A stretch of DNA of 64,000 nt from Methylorubrum extorquens (GCF_024169925.1 NZ_JALJXF010000001.1:1618001-1682000); one strand, 5' to 3'; positions 35,631 through 45,945 are shown, counted from the stretch's first letter. Notes: generated by a model from the letters alone, not told the origin. Numbers and translations: made by a program.

Positions 35631-38381
35631 ATGTCCAGACCCCAGCGTTCTCAACCCCTCGAACGGCGTGCCCAGGCGGCGGATTCGGTGACCTCCTCGC
35701 CCCTCGACATCCCCGGCGCCACGCCGATGATGGCGCAGTACATCGAGATCAAGGCCGCCAATCCGGACTGCCTGCTGTTCTACCGGATGGGCGACTTCTA
35801 CGAGCTGTTCTTCGAGGATGCGGAGATCGCCTCCCGCGCGCTCGGCATCGTCCTGACCAAGCGCGGCAAGCACGGCGGCGCCGACATCCCGATGTGCGGC
35901 GTGCCGCTGGAGCGGGCCGACGACTACCTGCACCGGCTGATCGCGCTGGGCCACCGCGTCGCCGTCTGCCAGCAGACCGAGGATGCGGCCGAGGCGAAGA
36001 AGCGAGGCCCGAAATCGGTGGTGAGGCGCGAGGTGATCCGCCTCGTCACGCCGGGCACGCTCACCGAGGACCGCCTGCTCGATCCGACGCGGGCCAACCT
36101 GCTGCTCGCCATCGGCCGCCGCAAGATCTCCGACACGAGCGTCGCCTATGGCCTCGCTGCGCTGGACATCTCCACCGGCCGCTTCGCCTTGAGCGAGGTG
36201 GAGGGTTCGGAACTCGCCGCCGCCATCGCCCGGCACGAGCCGCGGGAGATCGTGCTCTCGGAGGTGATCCACGCCGACCCCGCACTGGCCAAGCTGTGGC
36301 GCGAGACCGAGGCGGCGGTGGTGCCGCTCGCTCAAGGCGAGCTGGAGCCGGCCTCGGCCGAGCGGCGCATCCGCGAGCAGTTCGGCGTCAGGACCCTCGA
36401 CGGGTTCGGGAATTTCAGCCGGGCGGAGATCGCAGCAGCCGGGGCGGCACTGCTCTATCTCGAACGCACGCAGCTCGGCACCCGCGTGCCGCTCTCGGCG
36501 CCGAGCCGGGAGGCGACGGGGGCGACGCTCGCCATCGACGCGGCCACCCGCGCCAACCTCGAACTCACCCGCACCCTCTCGGGCGAGCGCAAGGGCAGCC
36601 TGCTCGACGCCATCGACCGCACGGTCTCGGCCGGCGGCGCCCGGCTGCTCGCCGAGCATCTGGCCGGGCCCCTGACCGACCTGACCAAGATCGGGCGGCG
36701 GCACGACGCCGTCGCGTTCCTGGCCGATGACGGCGCGCTGCGGGCGCACCTGCGCGATGCGCTGCACGCCGCCCCCGACATCGCCCGCGCACTGTCCCGC
36801 ATCGGCCTGAACCGGGCCGGGCCGCGCGACCTCGCCGCCCTGCGCGACGGGCTCAACGCCGCCGCGACGATCAGCGAGCGGCTTAGCGCGGAAGAAAATC
36901 TGCCGGACGGGCTCGTCCGCCTCGCCCGCCGCCTCGACAAGGCCGACCGGGCGCTGGCCGAGGAATTGGCGCAGGCCCTCGCCGACGACCTGCCGCTCAA
37001 CCGCCGCGACGGCAATTTCGTGCGCGCGGGCTACCACGCCGAGATCGACGAAGCGCGGCTCCTCGGCCAGGATTCGCGAAAAGTCATCGCCGCGCTCCAG
37101 GCGCGCTATGCCGAGGCCAGCGGCTGCCGGACGCTCCGGATCAAGCACAACAACGTGCTCGGCTACTACATCGAGGTGCCACAGGCGGTGGGCGAGGCCT
37201 GCCTCAAGGGCCTGATGCAGGATTTCGTTCATCGCCAGACAATGGTCGATGCGATGCGCTTCACCAGCGTCGAACTCGGCGAGCTGGAATCGAAGATCGC
37301 GGGCGCCTCCGACCGGGTGCTGGCGCTCGAATCTGCGGTGTTCGACGCCTTGAGCGCGCGGGTGAGCGAAGGGGCGGAGGCGATCGCCGACATCGCCGAG
37401 GCGCTCTCCGGCCTCGACGTGGCGGCGAGCCACGCCGAACTCGCGGTCGAACTCGCCTGGACCCGGCCGGTCATCGACGACAGCCTCGCCTTTGCGATCG
37501 AGGGCGGGCGCCACCCCGTGGTGGAGGCGGCGCTGACGAAGGCCGGCGAAGCCTTCATCGCCAACGCCTGCGATCTGTCCGGCGACGAGGCCGGGCGTAT
37601 CCGCCTCGTCACGGGCCCGAACATGGGCGGCAAGTCGACCTTCCTGCGCCAGAACGCGCTCATCGCCGTGCTCGCGCAGATGGGCGCCTTCGTGCCGGCG
37701 GCCTCGGCCCGGCTCGGCGTGGTCGATCGCCTCTTCTCCCGCGTCGGAGCGGCCGACGACCTCGCGCGGGGTCACTCGACCTTCATGGTCGAGATGGTCG
37801 AGACCGCCGCGATCCTGAATCAGGCGACGCGGCGCTCCCTGGTGGTGCTCGACGAGATCGGCCGCGGCACCGCGACCTTCGACGGCCTGTCCATCGCCTG
37901 GGCCTGCCTGGAGCACCTGCACGAGAAGAACGGCTGCCGGGCGCTGTTCGCGACCCACTTCCACGAGCTGACGGCGCTGAGCCAGCGCCTGCCGCGCCTC
38001 GACAACGCCACCCTGAAGGTGGCCGAGGACCGCGGCGACGTGGTGTTCCTGCACGAGGTGGTGCCGGGGGTGGCCGAGCGCTCCTACGGCCTTCAAGTCG
38101 CCCGCCTCGCCGGCCTGCCGCCGGGCGTGGTGGCGCGGGCCGGGGCGATCCTCAAGGGGCTCGAAACCTCCGAGCGCGAGCGCCCCGCCCGCCGCAAGAT
38201 CGACGACCTGCCGCTCTTTGCCAGCCTCGCCGCCGCGCCGCCTCCGCCCCCGGAGCCGGTCAAGTCCGAGCCGGACGACCGACTCGGCCGGCTGATCGAC
38301 GGCCTCGACCCCGACGCGCTGACCCCGCGCGAGGCGCTCGACGCGCTCTATCGGCTGAAAAAGGAGCGAACGGCGGGGTAG
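35631..38381 (+). CDS. mutS: DNA mismatch repair protein MutS
   Basis: The 916-residue protein has the mismatch-recognition domain ([17 protein letters not shown], with the Phe-x-Glu lacking only spacing changes), core and lever domains, and the ATPase with [13 protein letters not shown] near residue 665, [23 protein letters not shown] and [10 protein letters not shown]. It binds mispairs and recruits MutL, encoded 20 kb away. Start 35631 is chosen by family length; a GTG at 35595 or a later ATG is possible. Confidence 0.97.
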   Translation: MSRPQRSQPLERRAQAADSVTSSPLDIPGATPMMAQYIEIKAANPDCLLFYRMGDFYELFFEDAEIASRALGIVLTKRGKHGGADIPMCGVPLERADDYLHRLIALGHRVAVCQQTEDAAEAKKRGPKSVVRREVIRLVTPGTLTEDRLLDPTRANLLLAIGRRKISDTSVAYGLAALDISTGRFALSEVEGSELAAAIARHEPREIVLSEVIHADPALAKLWRETEAAVVPLAQGELEPASAERRIREQFGVRTLDGFGNFSRAEIAAAGAALLYLERTQLGTRVPLSAPSREATGATLAIDAATRANLELTRTLSGERKGSLLDAIDRTVSAGGARLLAEHLAGPLTDLTKIGRRHDAVAFLADDGALRAHLRDALHAAPDIARALSRIGLNRAGPRDLAALRDGLNAAATISERLSAEENLPDGLVRLARRLDKADRALAEELAQALADDLPLNRRDGNFVRAGYHAEIDEARLLGQDSRKVIAALQARYAEASGCRTLRIKHNNVLGYYIEVPQAVGEACLKGLMQDFVHRQTMVDAMRFTSVELGELESKIAGASDRVLALESAVFDALSARVSEGAEAIADIAEALSGLDVAASHAELAVELAWTRPVIDDSLAFAIEGGRHPVVEAALTKAGEAFIANACDLSGDEAGRIRLVTGPNMGGKSTFLRQNALIAVLAQMGAFVPAASARLGVVDRLFSRVGAADDLARGHSTFMVEMVETAAILNQATRRSLVVLDEIGRGTATFDGLSIAWACLEHLHEKNGCRALFATHFHELTALSQRLPRLDNATLKVAEDRGDVVFLHEVVPGVAERSYGLQVARLAGLPPGVVARAGAILKGLETSERERPARRKIDDLPLFASLAAAPPPPPEPVKSEPDDRLGRLIDGLDPDALTPREALDALYRLKKERTAG

Positions 38382-38500
38382 CGCGCGGCGCGGTTCGAGG
38401 CCGCGGGGCCGTGCAGCTCACGGCTCGGGGAAGGTCTGCTATACCGCTTGGCTCGTGACAGCCGGCTCGCTCCGGCCCGACCGTCGCCTCTTCCCCTCGC

Positions 38501-38523
38501 GATCCCGGACCTTGCCCGGGATC
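38501..38523. terminator. Palindrome between mutS and the ScsB-like gene
   Basis: Arms gatcccgg and ccgggatc around accttgc lie about 120 bases after mutS and 48 before the next start. It may be a terminator or an operator; no T-tract. Confidence 0.35.
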
Positions 38524-38570
38524 GGGACGTCTTACGGGGAAGGGGCACCGGACCGCTCGGAAACAGATCG

Positions 38571-40703
38571 ATGCTCCGTCTCCTGTTCGCCCTCCTCCTG
38601 ACACTTGCCGCTCCGGGCCTTGCCGGGGCGCAGGGGGCGATGACGGCGGTGAAGGCCAAGGATCTCGTGCGCGCGCGCCTCGTCGCCGAGAGCGAGGCGC
38701 TGGTGCCCGGCCGCACCATGACGCTCGGCCTGCACATGGCGATGAAGCCGGGCTGGCACGTCTACTGGCGCAACCCCGGTGATTCCGGCCTGCCGCCGGA
38801 GATGGCGTGGCGTCTGCCCGCCGGATTCTCGGTCGGCCCGGTGCAATGGCCGGTGCCGGAGCGCATCCCGGTCCAGACCCTGATGAATTTCGGCTACGAG
38901 GGCGCCGTCACCCTGCTGGTGCCGCTTGCCGTACCCGAGAGCGCCCGGGCCGGCGAGACGGTGCGGCTCTCCGGCACGCTCTCCTATCTCGTCTGCGAGG
39001 AGATCTGCATTCCGGGCTCGGCGGAGCTGAGCCTCGACCTGCCAGTGGCAGCCGCCGCGGAGCCGGCGTCGGGGCAGGCGGCCCTGTTCGCCCGTGCCCG
39101 CGCCGCCCTTCCCGAAGTCTTTGCCGAAACCGCGCCCGGTCCCGTCCGCACCAGCCGCGAGGGCGACCGGCTCGTGCTGCATCTCGACCGGCCGGGGCTG
39201 GCGGGCGTGACCGGTGCCGCCTTCTTCCCCTATGCCGAGGGCGCGCTCGACAACGCGGCGGCGCAGGATCTCGCCGTCGATGCGAGCGGCCTGCGCCTCA
39301 CCCTGACGCCGGGCGATGCGAAGCAGCCGCCCGAGGCGCTCGCCGGCGTGCTCGCCCTCACCGAGGATGGCGCACGCCGGGCCTACGCGCTCGGGCCGGA
39401 ACCCGCGCCCACGCCGACGGCGGCCACCGCCGTCCCCGTTGCGCCCGAAGCGCCGCCCGCGCCGGAGGATGAGAGCCTGACGCTGTGGAGCGCCGCGGGG
39501 CTTGCGCTTCTCGGCGGCCTCCTTCTCAACCTGATGCCCTGCGTCTTCCCCGTTCTCTCGATCAAGGTGCTGAGCCTCGTCCGGCAGGCGGGCGAATCCG
39601 CCACCCGTGTGCGGCTGCATGGGCTTGCCTACACGGCCGGCGTGCTCGCGAGCTTCCTCGGCCTCGCCGGGCTTCTGATCGCGCTGAAGGCGGGCGGCGC
39701 CGGAATCGGCTGGGGTTTCCAGCTCCAATCGCCGGTGGTGGTGGCACTCCTCGCCTACGGGCTGTTCGCCATGGGCCTGAGCCTGTCGGGGGCGGTGCAT
39801 CTCGGCGGCGGCATTGTCGGACTCGGCGATGGCTTGACCCGGCGGGCCGGCTACCAGGGCTCGTTCTTCACCGGGGTGCTGGCGACCCTCGTCGCGACGC
39901 CCTGCACCGCGCCGTTCATGGGCGCGGCGGTAGGCTTTGCCCTGACGCAGTCGCCGCTTGCCGCCCTCACCGTGTTCGCCAGCCTCGGCCTCGGGCTCGC
40001 CCTGCCGTTCCTCGGCCTGACGCTGGTTCCGCAGGCGCTGCGCCTGCTGCCGCGGCCCGGCGCCTGGATGGACGTGCTGAAGGGTGCGCTCGCCTTTCCC
40101 GTCTATGCCACGGTGGCGTGGCTGGTCTGGGTGCTCGCGCAGCAGGTCGGGCCCAACGGGCTGCTCGCGGGGCTGACCGGCCTCGTGCTGGTGGCGCTCG
40201 CCGCCTGGGCCTGGGAGCGGGCGCGCGGGGCGGGCCGGCTCGGCACCGGCTTCGGGCGGGCGGCGGCGCTCGCGGCGCTGGCGGCGGCTTTCGGCCTCGT
40301 CGCCATCCTCGACGGCGACCGCGCCACCGCGCGCACCGCGCTGGCTCAGGGCGAGGAGGCGTTCACGCAAGGTCGCCTCGACACGCTGAGGAGCGAGGGC
40401 CGCACGGTGTTCGTGGACATGACGGCGGCGTGGTGCATCACCTGCCAAGTCAACGAGCGCACGGTGATCGCGCGCGACGGCGTGCAGGCGGCGTTCCGGG
40501 CGGGGCAGGTGGCGTACCTGAAAGGCGACTGGACCAACCAGAACCCCGAGATCACCCGCCTGCTGGAGCGCCACGGCCGCAGCGGGGTGCCGCTCTACCT
40601 CGTCTATCGCGGGACGAGCGAAGCGCTGGTGCTGCCGCAGATCTTGACCGAGGGAATCGTGCTCGCGGCCGTCGGGCAGAAGAACGTCGCGGCGGCTCAG
40701 TAG
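38571..40703 (+). CDS. Thiol:disulphide interchange protein (DsbD/ScsB family)
   Basis: The 710-residue protein has a signal peptide (LLFALLLTLAAPGLAGAQ), a periplasmic DsbD-alpha-like domain (PGWHVYWRNPGDSGLP; LVCEEICIPGSAEL) to about residue 290, an eight-helix membrane domain with the redox Cys pair NLMPCVFP and VATPCTAPFMG, and a C-terminal thioredoxin fold with AAWCITCQVN near residue 625. It moves reducing power from the cytoplasm to the periplasm. The long N-terminal domain resembles ScsB rather than DsbD. Partner proteins are not next to it. Confidence 0.92.
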   Translation: MLRLLFALLLTLAAPGLAGAQGAMTAVKAKDLVRARLVAESEALVPGRTMTLGLHMAMKPGWHVYWRNPGDSGLPPEMAWRLPAGFSVGPVQWPVPERIPVQTLMNFGYEGAVTLLVPLAVPESARAGETVRLSGTLSYLVCEEICIPGSAELSLDLPVAAAAEPASGQAALFARARAALPEVFAETAPGPVRTSREGDRLVLHLDRPGLAGVTGAAFFPYAEGALDNAAAQDLAVDASGLRLTLTPGDAKQPPEALAGVLALTEDGARRAYALGPEPAPTPTAATAVPVAPEAPPAPEDESLTLWSAAGLALLGGLLLNLMPCVFPVLSIKVLSLVRQAGESATRVRLHGLAYTAGVLASFLGLAGLLIALKAGGAGIGWGFQLQSPVVVALLAYGLFAMGLSLSGAVHLGGGIVGLGDGLTRRAGYQGSFFTGVLATLVATPCTAPFMGAAVGFALTQSPLAALTVFASLGLGLALPFLGLTLVPQALRLLPRPGAWMDVLKGALAFPVYATVAWLVWVLAQQVGPNGLLAGLTGLVLVALAAWAWERARGAGRLGTGFGRAAALAALAAAFGLVAILDGDRATARTALAQGEEAFTQGRLDTLRSEGRTVFVDMTAAWCITCQVNERTVIARDGVQAAFRAGQVAYLKGDWTNQNPEITRLLERHGRSGVPLYLVYRGTSEALVLPQILTEGIVLAAVGQKNVAAAQ

Positions 40704-40727
40704 GGTTCTCGACCGGTCCCGTTCATT

Positions 40728-40753
40728 CCCTCTCCCCGCACGCGGGGAGAGGG
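40728..40753. terminator. Palindrome of the ccctctccccgc / gcggggagaggg type
   Basis: Perfect 12-bp arms around ac, 25 bases after the ScsB-like stop. It is one of several near-identical palindromes in the window and may work as terminator for the plus-strand gene. Confidence 0.55.
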
Positions 40754-40757
40754 GAAA

Positions 40758-40790
40758 CCGTGCCTCACGCGTGAGAGCAGTGAGGCACGG
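40758..40790 (-). terminator. Terminator hairpin after wrbA
   Basis: Arms ccgtgcctcac and gtgaggcacgg (11 bp, perfect) with an 11-base loop. Read on the minus strand the stem is followed by tttcccc, 11 bases past the wrbA stop. Confidence 0.6.
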
Positions 40791-40801
40791 AAACGTCTAT
40801 C

Positions 40802-41401
40802 TCAGCCCGCGAGCTTGGCCGCGATGCCCGCCACGTGGCGGCCCTGGAAGCGGGCGCCGTCGAGTTCGACCTCGGAGGGCTGGCGCGAGCCGTCGCCGTC
40901 GGCGATCGTGGTGGCGCCGTAGGGGGAGTTGCCCTTCACCTGCTCGACGCCGTTCTGGCCGGCAAAGCTGTAGGGCAGGCCCACCACCACCATGCCGTGG
41001 TGGAACAGCACCGTGTGGAAGCTCGTCAGCGTGGTCTCCTGGCCGCCATGCTGCGAGGCGGTCGAGGTGAAGGCCGAGCCGACCTTGCCGACCAGCGCGC
41101 CCTTGGCCCACAGGCCGCCGGTCTGGTCGATGAACTGCTTCATCTGCGAGGCCATGTTGCCGTAGCGGGTCGGCGTGCCGAAGATGATCGCGTCGTAATC
41201 GGCCAGTTCCTCGACGGTGGCGATCGGCGCGTCCTGATCGAGCTTGTAGTGGAACTGCTTGGCCACCTCGTCCGGCACCAGTTCCGGCACGCGCTTCAGC
41301 GCGACCTCGGCCCCGGTCTCGCGGGCGCCCTCGGCCACGGCCTTGGCCATCTGCTCCACATGGCCCCAGGACGAGTAGTAGAGCACCAGAACCTTCGCCA
41401 T
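40802..41401 (-). CDS. wrbA: NAD(P)H:quinone oxidoreductase WrbA
   Basis: The 199-residue flavodoxin-like protein has the FMN-binding [32 protein letters not shown] near residue 80 and [17 protein letters not shown] near 115, plus [16 protein letters not shown], all WrbA hallmarks. It reduces quinones by two electrons. An aggagag site precedes the ATG; an 11-codon upstream extension is unlikely. A LysR regulator is divergent, 195 bases away, and is the obvious candidate controller. Confidence 0.95.
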   Translation of the reverse strand: MAKVLVLYYSSWGHVEQMAKAVAEGARETGAEVALKRVPELVPDEVAKQFHYKLDQDAPIATVEELADYDAIIFGTPTRYGNMASQMKQFIDQTGGLWAKGALVGKVGSAFTSTASQHGGQETTLTSFHTVLFHHGMVVVGLPYSFAGQNGVEQVKGNSPYGATTIADGDGSRQPSEVELDGARFQGRHVAGIAAKLAG

Positions 41402-41527
41402 CGTCGTCTCTCCTGTTTTCCGGGCCCGGCGCATCGTCCCGAAGCATGTGTCCGTTCTCGGACGGGGGCGATGGGCTCAAAATCGGCCCGAGCGTCGAAT
41501 GCGCCACTGCTATGAAGGTTCGTGCCG

Positions 41528-41575
41528 TTTGCAGAAATGCCCTGATGTGCAAGATCATCCTTGCGGATCTGCAAG
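41528..41575. promoter_or_regulatory. Cluster of GCAAG/CTTGC half-sites upstream of lysR-type gene
   Basis: Four half-sites occur in 48 bases: tttgca, tgcaag, cttgc, gcaag. Adjacent ones form inverted pairs (ttgca N14 tgcaa; gcaag atcatc cttgc; cttgc ggatct gcaag). This is the type of layout seen in LysR operators. It ends 21 bases before the regulator's start and 127 bases before the divergent wrbA start. Confidence 0.45.
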
Positions 41576-41596
41576 CGATGAACGGGGGAGGGTGCC

Positions 41597-42502
41597 GTGC
41601 CGGTGGCCTGGGACGAATTCCGCCTCGTGCAGGCCATCGCCGACCGGGGCGCGCTGGCCCCGGCCGCGGCGCATCTCGGCATCAACCCCTCCACAGCCTT
41701 CCGCCGGCTCGCCGCGGTGGAGGTGCAGCTCGGTGCGCGCCTGTTCGAGCGCCACCGCACCGGTTACGTGCCGACGCCCGCGGGCGAGGCGATGGCGGCG
41801 GCGGCCGCGCGGATGGAGGAGGAGGTCGCCCGCTTCGACCGGGAGGTCGCCGACCGGTCGCAGACGCCCTCGGGCCTTCTGCGCGTCACCGCCGCGGCGA
41901 CGCTCGTCACCGATCTCCTGATGCCGATGCTCGGCCGATTCCGGACGCGCTATCCGAAGGTGCAGATCGAGCTCGTCACCTCGGAGGAGGCGCTGAACCT
42001 GTCCCGCCGCGACGCGGACGTGGCGTTGCGCGCCACCCGCGACCCGCCGCCGAACCTCGTCGGGCGCCGGCTCGCCACCATCGCCTGGGCGGTCTACGGG
42101 CCGGCGCAAGGGCCGGCACAGGGGGAGGCAGACGGAGGCGACGCCGACTGGGTCAGCCCGAGCGAGGCGGTGGCCGGCGGCCTGTTCGCGCGCTTCGTCG
42201 CCGCCCGCACCGGGCCGGAGCGGATCGCGTTGCGCCTCAACACGGTGCAGGGTCTGTGCGAGGCGATTCTTGAGGGCGTCGGCATCGGGCCGCTGCCCTG
42301 CTACCGCGGCGACCGACTCGCATCCCTGCGCCGCCTCTCCGGGCCGGAGCCGGAGCTGGCCGGTTCGCTCTGGCTCCTGACCCATCCCGACCTGCGCCAC
42401 GCGGCGCGGGTGCGCGCCTTCATGGATCATGTCGCCGCCGAGGTCGTAAAGCTGCGCCCGGCCTTGGAAGGGCTCCGAGGGGTCGATCCCCAGGCTGGGT
42501 GA
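41597..42502 (+). CDS. LysR-family transcriptional regulator
   Basis: The 301-residue protein has the LysR helix-turn-helix (LVQAIADRGALAPAAAHLGINPSTAFRRLAAVE split over residues 10-42) and a periplasmic-binding-like effector domain from about residue 90. The start is GTG at 41597 with ggggag upstream. It is divergent to wrbA, so regulation of wrbA and of itself is the simplest guess. The inducer is unknown. Confidence 0.92.
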   Translation: MPVAWDEFRLVQAIADRGALAPAAAHLGINPSTAFRRLAAVEVQLGARLFERHRTGYVPTPAGEAMAAAAARMEEEVARFDREVADRSQTPSGLLRVTAAATLVTDLLMPMLGRFRTRYPKVQIELVTSEEALNLSRRDADVALRATRDPPPNLVGRRLATIAWAVYGPAQGPAQGEADGGDADWVSPSEAVAGGLFARFVAARTGPERIALRLNTVQGLCEAILEGVGIGPLPCYRGDRLASLRRLSGPEPELAGSLWLLTHPDLRHAARVRAFMDHVAAEVVKLRPALEGLRGVDPQAG

Positions 42503-42613
42503 TCGCTCGGCTCGCCCCTGTGCCAGGAACGCAGTCCTGAAAAGCCAACGCCGCGCGGCGCCGCTCGCAGGTCCGTGTCCTCACGCGGTGTCGCGCGACG
42601 GCTCTTAACACAA

Positions 42614-42643
42614 TTGCGCAACGGCCGGTCCCGCCTGTATAAG
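42614..42643 (+). promoter_or_regulatory. Predicted sigma-70 type promoter for trcR
   Basis: ttgcgc (42614-42619), an 18-base spacer and tataag (42638-42643) lie about 130 bases upstream of the trcR start in an otherwise GC-rich gap. Confidence 0.5.
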
Positions 42644-42771
42644 AGGCGATCCCCTCATTCATCGCGACATGGGATCCTTCGGGCCTGATCGGGCCGGAGG
42701 CCGCGGGGAAGCCATTCCGGCATCCCGCCCGTTTTCCTGTCGCGAACCCTGACCGCCTGGAGCTTTGTCCG

Positions 42772-43470
42772 ATGTCCCAAGGTCCGCTGATGCCCAAGGC
42801 GACCGCCGTGTGGCTCGTCGAGAACACCTCGCTCGCCTTCGAGCAGATCGCCGATTTCTGCAAGCTGCACCCGCTCGAAGTGAAGGGCATCGCCGACGGC
42901 GAAGTCGCCGCCGGCATCAAGGGCCTCGACCCGATCACCACCGGCCAGCTTACCCGCGACGAGATCGAGAAGGCGCAGAAGGCGCCCAACTACCGGCTCA
43001 AGGTCGCGGTCTCGAAGGTCAAGCTGCCCGAGGTCAAGCGCACCACCAAGGGCCCGCGCTACACGCCGCTGTCGCGCCGCCAGGACCGGCCGAACGCGAT
43101 CCTCTGGCTGATCCGCAACCATCCCGAACTGAAGGACGCGCAGGTCATCCGGCTCGTCGGCACCACCAAGGCGACGATCCAGCAGATCCGCGAGCGGACC
43201 CACTGGAACTCGGCCTCGCTCCAGCCGATGGACCCGGTCACGCTCGGCCTGTGCTCGCAGATCGACCTCGACTTCGAGGTGCAGCGCGCCGCCAAGGACC
43301 GCCCCGCCGTGCTGCCGACCGATGGCGGCGCCAAGCTCCTGCCGACCGAGGTCTCGACCGCCCCGGCTGCCGCGGAGCGGGAGGAAGAGGAAGAAGATCT
43401 CAACGCCGATGCAGTCTTCGCCAAGCTCAAGGGCATGAGCCGCATCGACGAGGACGACGACGAGGCGTAA
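42772..43470 (+). CDS. trcR: Cell-cycle transcriptional regulator TrcR (DUF1013)
   Basis: The 232-residue protein is the DUF1013 family found almost only in alphaproteobacteria: MPKATAVWLVENTSLAFEQIA at the N-terminus, FCKLHPLEVKGIADGEVA near residue 30, and RPNAILWLIRNHPELKDAQVIRLVGTTK (a helix-turn-helix-like block) near 105. The tail is very acidic (EEEEEDLNADAVF). Members take part in cell-cycle transcription. It is a single gene with its own predicted promoter. Confidence 0.92.
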   Translation: MSQGPLMPKATAVWLVENTSLAFEQIADFCKLHPLEVKGIADGEVAAGIKGLDPITTGQLTRDEIEKAQKAPNYRLKVAVSKVKLPEVKRTTKGPRYTPLSRRQDRPNAILWLIRNHPELKDAQVIRLVGTTKATIQQIRERTHWNSASLQPMDPVTLGLCSQIDLDFEVQRAAKDRPAVLPTDGGAKLLPTEVSTAPAAAEREEEEEDLNADAVFAKLKGMSRIDEDDDEA

Positions 43471-43570
43471 TCGTTTCGCTCCCCGGTTGGGTTCCTACGT
43501 CACGCCTGCAGGACTGTCTGTGAAAGAAACTTCTCGCCCACCCGCGCCAAATGCGGAATAATGCCAGCCG

Positions 43571-43589
43571 GCCGCTCCCACGGAGCGGC
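43571..43589. terminator. Small hairpin upstream of a hypothetical gene
   Basis: Arms gccgctcc / ggagcggc around cac, 100 bases past trcR and 20 before the next start. Could terminate trcR transcription or act in the next gene's leader. Confidence 0.35.
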
Positions 43590-43609
43590 GGCAGGCGCGA
43601 GGACGTGGC

Positions 43610-44200
43610 ATGATCCACGGTGGCGTGACCGAGAGCGGCTCTCACCCGAGTGGCTCGAACCTTGGCGGCTTGGTCCAGAGCGCTGCGACCGAGCTCGGCC
43701 TGTCCCCCGAACCCGCGGGGGTCCCGGACGAGCAGCCGCTCGCCGCCCTGCCCAGCGAGCCGGTGACGCTGGCCGAATCCCTGATGAGCGAAGCGGGCTG
43801 GGGCCCGGAGAACTTCGGCGCCGAGGGCCCGAACCCGCCCTACCTGCGCATCGGCGGCAAACTGTGGGTGACGCTCACCGAGTTCGAGCCCTGCTTCGCC
43901 TCGTTCCGCCGCGACCGTGGCCCGTTCCGCTCGAAGGTCGCGATCGCCAGCCACCTCGCCAAGTACGACGCGATCATGGTCGATCCGCTGGCCTTCGAGG
44001 AATGCTTCGGCCCCGGCGAGGGCAACCAGACCGTGTTCCCGTTCGGTGCGTGGCTGGAGATCCGCCGCGTCGGCTTCGGCGGGCTGGAATTGTGGGGCAA
44101 GCGCCAGGGCGCCGTGACCCTGCCGCTCGACGCCCTGGCGGTGGGGTCGGCGATCTGGCTGCGGCGGAAGGGCTCGGCACCGCGCTCTGCATCGACGTGA
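43610..44200 (+). CDS. Hypothetical protein
   Basis: The 196-residue protein has a disordered, Ser/Gly/Pro-rich N-terminal third, then a globular part with YLRIGGKLWVTLTEFEPCF, KVAIASHLAKYDAIMVDP and VFPFGAWLEIRRVGFGGLELW. The last block suggests beta strands. I do not recognise a family. A gagga site lies upstream of the ATG. It is followed by a palindromic repeat and the convergent MFS gene. Confidence 0.7.
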   Translation: MIHGGVTESGSHPSGSNLGGLVQSAATELGLSPEPAGVPDEQPLAALPSEPVTLAESLMSEAGWGPENFGAEGPNPPYLRIGGKLWVTLTEFEPCFASFRRDRGPFRSKVAIASHLAKYDAIMVDPLAFEECFGPGEGNQTVFPFGAWLEIRRVGFGGLELWGKRQGAVTLPLDALAVGSAIWLRRKGSAPRSAST

Positions 44201-44248
44201 GCCTCTCGGACGGTTGACGTCGATCGGTTCGTAAACCGCCGGCCTCCT

Positions 44249-44274
44249 CCCTCTCCCCGCAAGCGGGGCGAGGG
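44249..44274. terminator. Palindrome between convergent genes
   Basis: ccctc t ccccgc aa gcgggg c gaggg: an 11-bp stem with one mismatch, the same palindrome type as at 40728 and 50015. It lies between the hypothetical gene and the convergent MFS gene. Confidence 0.55.
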
Positions 44275-44309
44275 GATGCGCGATGAGCGAACAGCGCTTC
44301 TGAGGAACC

Positions 44310-45788
44310 TCACGCCGAAGCCAGCGGCTTCGACACGTCCTCCAGGGACTTGCCCTCGGCCGCCGTGCCCCAGATCCAGCCGACGATGGCTGCCACCGCC
44401 ATCAGGGCCGCACCGATGAAGTAGCCGACCAGCACGAGGTCGCGCGAGCCCGTCTCCACCAGCGCGCCGAACAGCAGTGGCCCCGAGACGCCGCCGATGC
44501 CGGTGCCGATGGCGTAGAAGGCGGCGATCGCCAGCGCGCGAATCTCCAGCGGGAAAGTCTCGGCCACCGTGAGGTAAGCGGAACTCGCCGCGGCGGAGGC
44601 GAAGAAGAACACGCCCATCCAGGCCGCCGTCTGGCCCCAGGGGCCGAGCATGTCGGCGCGGAAGACAAGGCCGACCACGACGAGCAGCACCGCCGAGATG
44701 CCGTAGGTGAAGGCGATCATCGGGCGCCGGCCCACGGTGTCGAACAGCCGGCCGAGCAGCAGCGGACCGAGGAACGAGCCGAGCGCGAAGGGCAGCAGGT
44801 ACCAGCCGACATCGCCGCCGGGCACGTTGTAGAAGCGCTCCAGCACCAGCGCGTAGGTGAAGAACAGCGCGTTGTAGAAGAACGCCTGGGCGATCATCAG
44901 CGCGAGGCCGACCATGGTCTGGCGCCGGTTGGTGACGAACAGGGCGTTGGCAACCTCCGCGAGCGGGGTGTGGCTGCGGACCTTGAGCTTGAGGCGGCGC
45001 GACGCGTCGGGCGGGGGCAGGGTGATGCCGTCATCCGTGAAGCGCTTCTCGATGCCCGTTACCACCCGGTCGGCCTCCGCGGCGTAGCCGTGGGTGACGA
45101 GCCAGCGCGGGCTCTCCGGGATCCAGGTGCGCAGGAGCAGGATGACGAGGCCGATGCCGCCGCCGACGAAGAAGGCGATGCGCCAGCCATAGGCCGGGTC
45201 GATCCATTCCGGGCGCAGGAGCGCGATCGACAGGAACGAGCCGAGCGCCGCCCCGATCCAGAACGAGCCGTTGATGACGAGATCCGTCCAGCCGCGCACG
45301 CGCGCCGGGATCAACTCCTGGATGGTCGAGTTGATCGCGGTGTACTCGCCGCCGATGCCGGCTCCCGTGAGGAAGCGGAACAGGCAGAAGCTTGCAATAT
45401 TCCACGACAGGCCCGTGGCGGCGGTGGCGGCGAGGTAGAGCGCCAGGGTGATGAAGAACAGCTTCTTTCGCCCGATCCGGTCGGTGAGCCAGCCGAAGCC
45501 GATGGCGCCGACGACCGCGCCGACGAGGTAGGAGCTGGCCGCCAGTCCGACATCGAACTCGGTGAAGGACATCGGCGCCTTGCGCAGCGCGCCGACGAGG
45601 GCACCGGCCAGGGTCACTTCGAGCCCGTCGAGCACCCAGGTGATGCCGAGGGCGACGATGACGAGGGTGTGGAAGCGGCCGAAGGGCAGGCGGTCGAGGC
45701 GGGCGGCGATGTCGGTGTCGACGACCGTGCCGGTTGCGACGCGCTCGGGGGCTGCGGCCCCGGCCTGACCTTCCGCTACGCTCGTCAT
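44310..45788 (-). CDS. MFS transporter (sugar/aromatic-acid:proton symporter type)
   Basis: The 492-residue protein has 12 predicted helices. MFS signatures are seen at GFGWLTDRIGRKKLFF near residue 105 (loop 2-3), FLTGAGIGGEYTAINSTI near 150, and LLGRLFDTVGRRPMIA near 350 (loop 8-9). This resembles the metabolite:H+ symporter/aromatic acid transporter groups. The substrate is not predictable. ATG at 45788 follows ggaggg and is preferred over longer frames. No catabolic genes lie next to it. Confidence 0.88.
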   Translation of the reverse strand: MTSVAEGQAGAAAPERVATGTVVDTDIAARLDRLPFGRFHTLVIVALGITWVLDGLEVTLAGALVGALRKAPMSFTEFDVGLAASSYLVGAVVGAIGFGWLTDRIGRKKLFFITLALYLAATAATGLSWNIASFCLFRFLTGAGIGGEYTAINSTIQELIPARVRGWTDLVINGSFWIGAALGSFLSIALLRPEWIDPAYGWRIAFFVGGGIGLVILLLRTWIPESPRWLVTHGYAAEADRVVTGIEKRFTDDGITLPPPDASRRLKLKVRSHTPLAEVANALFVTNRRQTMVGLALMIAQAFFYNALFFTYALVLERFYNVPGGDVGWYLLPFALGSFLGPLLLGRLFDTVGRRPMIAFTYGISAVLLVVVGLVFRADMLGPWGQTAAWMGVFFFASAAASSAYLTVAETFPLEIRALAIAAFYAIGTGIGGVSGPLLFGALVETGSRDLVLVGYFIGAALMAVAAIVGWIWGTAAEGKSLEDVSKPLASA

Positions 45789-45945
45789 GGACCCTCCGTT
45801 TACCCTGACTCGGCAAATGTGTTCGCAAGTCCCACCCGGCGGAAGACCGAGGGCAGGGCATATCGGCGTTCGGAAACGCTTCAGGTTGCGGAATAGCCCC
45901 ATTCGCCGGGCCACCCGCCATGAATTTTTTCGCACATCTCACGGC

